This document shows, in pieces, positions 62,931 through 64,000 of a stretch of 64,000 nt of DNA (its first letter is position 1; each line of letters starts with the position of its first letter). The DNA comes from Exilibacterium tricleocarpae (lineage in GTDB: Bacteria; Pseudomonadota; Gammaproteobacteria; Pseudomonadales; Cellvibrionaceae). The stretch covers positions 167,197-231,196 of the forward strand of contig NZ_ML660093.1 in assembly GCF_007004655.1 (NCBI RefSeq). Reading direction: 5' to 3'. The position numbers and the translations under genes were made by a program. Under the pieces are notes generated by a model. The model was not told the DNA's origin and did no database searches. It worked only from the letters and a program-made list of their open reading frames with translations.

Positions 62931-63854
62931 TCAGGCATCGACGCCCTGGGTGTCCTGCCGGTACATACCTAAAATGATGTCGCGCACCCATTGATGACCG
63001 GGATCGCCGTGCAGGCTGCTGTGCCACATCAGGTAAACCGGTGCCCGCCAGTCGTCGAGCGGGGCCGGCAGCAGTTGCAGATCGAACAGCGCGGCAAAAT
63101 GCCGCGCGACTTTTTCCGGCAGGGTGCAGATCATATTCGACTCTGCGACGATATACGGCATATTGAAAAAACTGGCGACGCGCATGCCGTGGCGGCGGCG
63201 CAGGCCGTTGGCCAGCAGGTGCTGGTCCAGCAGGGAAATCCGTTTATCTTTGGGATAGAGCGCCACCTGCTCGGTCTGTAAAAACTGCTCCATGCTCAGG
63301 CTCTGTTGAATCTTCGGATGATCCCGGCGCGCCAGGCAATAGCCCGGTTCACGGCAGAGGATTTCGATATGGAAATCGTCTTCGAGCAGCGGGATGTTGT
63401 CCACGGCGAAGTCCACGCTGCCGAAGTGCATCAAGTCTTTCAGGTCCGCCTCGTACTGGGGCCAGATATTGATACGCACGGCGGATGCCTCGGCCTGTAG
63501 CCGCCGCAGTAGTTGCGGCACTACGACAATACCGCCGTAGTCCACCGAAGCCAGGGTAAACACGCGATCGGTTTTTTGGTGATCGAAGGTCACCGACTGG
63601 GTGACGGTTTCACTGACCAGATCGAGAATCCGGCGAATCGGGCGCTCCAGCTCCAGAGCCCTGGGGGTGGGTTTGACACCGCTGCCGGTGCGGATAAAAA
63701 GCTCGTCGTTCAGCGTCAGTCGCAGTCGCGCCACGGCCGCGCTCATGGCCGGCTGGCTCATACCGATCTTGTCCGCAGCGGCGGACATCTTGCGCTCGGT
63801 CATAATCGCATCAAAGATGGTCAGCAGGTTGAGGTCGACACTGCGTAAGTTCAT
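62931..63854 (-). CDS. LysR-type transcriptional regulator
   Basis: The 307-residue protein starts MNLRSVDLNLLTIFDAIMTE with the helix-turn-helix (KMSAAADKIGMSQPAMSAAV, then ARLRLTLNDELFIRTGSG) and has an effector domain of the NodD/NahR-like type. NahR/NodD-branch regulators usually sense aromatic compounds, which fits the catabolic operon 108 bases downstream on the same strand. It likely activates that operon and possibly a gene beyond the window edge. No inducer can be inferred. Confidence 0.92.
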   Translation of the reverse strand: MNLRSVDLNLLTIFDAIMTERKMSAAADKIGMSQPAMSAAVARLRLTLNDELFIRTGSGVKPTPRALELERPIRRILDLVSETVTQSVTFDHQKTDRVFTLASVDYGGIVVVPQLLRRLQAEASAVRINIWPQYEADLKDLMHFGSVDFAVDNIPLLEDDFHIEILCREPGYCLARRDHPKIQQSLSMEQFLQTEQVALYPKDKRISLLDQHLLANGLRRRHGMRVASFFNMPYIVAESNMICTLPEKVARHFAALFDLQLLPAPLDDWRAPVYLMWHSSLHGDPGHQWVRDIILGMYRQDTQGVDA

Positions 63855-64000
63855 TGGAGTATCTTTTTGACTTCTATGTGGTTGATTTACATGTTTTTTT
63901 TAAGGTTTGGTCGCCTGATGGCAGCGTTTGGTTTACCAGAGTAGCGCAAAAACGCCGGTTGGGGCGAATAAATCCTCCGTTTTGATCGCGCTGTTATTCC

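Noticed and set aside
1-64000. tRNA, rRNA or riboswitch genes
   Set aside because: I saw no cloverleaf, conserved T-loop or known riboswitch core on reading; a covariance-model scan would be needed to exclude small RNAs.

Overview
The window looks like the chromosome of a GC-rich, polysaccharide-degrading marine or soil gammaproteobacterium, probably of the Cellvibrio/Saccharophagus/Teredinibacter group. This rests on family-2 cellulose-binding modules fused to YceI and cytochrome domains, several glycoside hydrolases, pectin-catabolism genes, and Pseudomonas-like stress genes. The lineage is inferred from gene content only; no rRNA or tRNA gene is visible.

Region 1 (1-14.5 kb) is a stress and envelope-maintenance block. 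It holds the end of an AstE/AspA-type deacylase, Dps, a lipoprotein behind a good sigma-54 promoter, a MscS-like channel, a tandem UspA protein and a DUF2254 membrane protein. Several genes under 65 residues follow (a DUF1328 protein, a small lipoprotein, a Pmp3-type protein and a newly proposed 46-residue membrane protein), plus a DUF2383 protein, a cardiolipin-synthase-type phospholipase D, an NtrC-type sigma-54 activator, and a lipid-kinase/metallophosphoesterase pair.

Region 2 (14.5-23.2 kb) has an OmpA/DUF4398 lipoprotein. Next comes a four-gene operon (LolA-like protein, two FtsX/MacB-type permeases, ATPase) that runs into an outer-membrane barrel gene. A divergent TetR gene has a palindrome at the shared promoter. 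This looks like a dedicated cell-envelope trafficking system.

Region 3 (23.2-29.7 kb) is a decaying oligogalacturonide locus. A XylR/AraC-type regulator, KduI and KduD are intact, but the GH105/DUF4861 gene, a BNR-repeat gene and a FucP-like transporter are deletion remnants. A methyltransferase gene and a 22-C homopolymer lie among them.

Region 4 (29.7-46.9 kb) is a polysaccharide and redox region. It has two DUF1566 proteins and a three-gene operon of CBM2-PKD-YceI, CBM2-YceI-FN3-cytochrome c-DUF1592 and DUF1552 proteins. It also has a 947-residue SGNH/thrombospondin-repeat/GH-A-like protein, a TonB-receptor remnant, and GH3 and GH29 enzymes separated by a duplicated hairpin repeat.

Region 5 (46.9-56.4 kb) is mobile and polymorphic. 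It contains REP-like repeats, a REP-associated tyrosine transposase that cuts off an IS4-type transposase remnant, and a 2147-residue Sec-exported SpvB/Rhs protein. The Rhs tip is nucleotidyltransferase-like, with a putative immunity gene, followed by a displaced second toxin tip and its own putative immunity gene.

Region 6 (57-64 kb) is a six-gene catabolic operon in which every junction is a 4-base ATGA overlap: acyl-CoA ligase, cysteine-less thiolase-like protein, DUF35 protein, SDR, and Rieske dioxygenase alpha and beta. A LysR regulator lies upstream. The substrate is probably an aromatic or alicyclic acid, but the sequence does not identify it.
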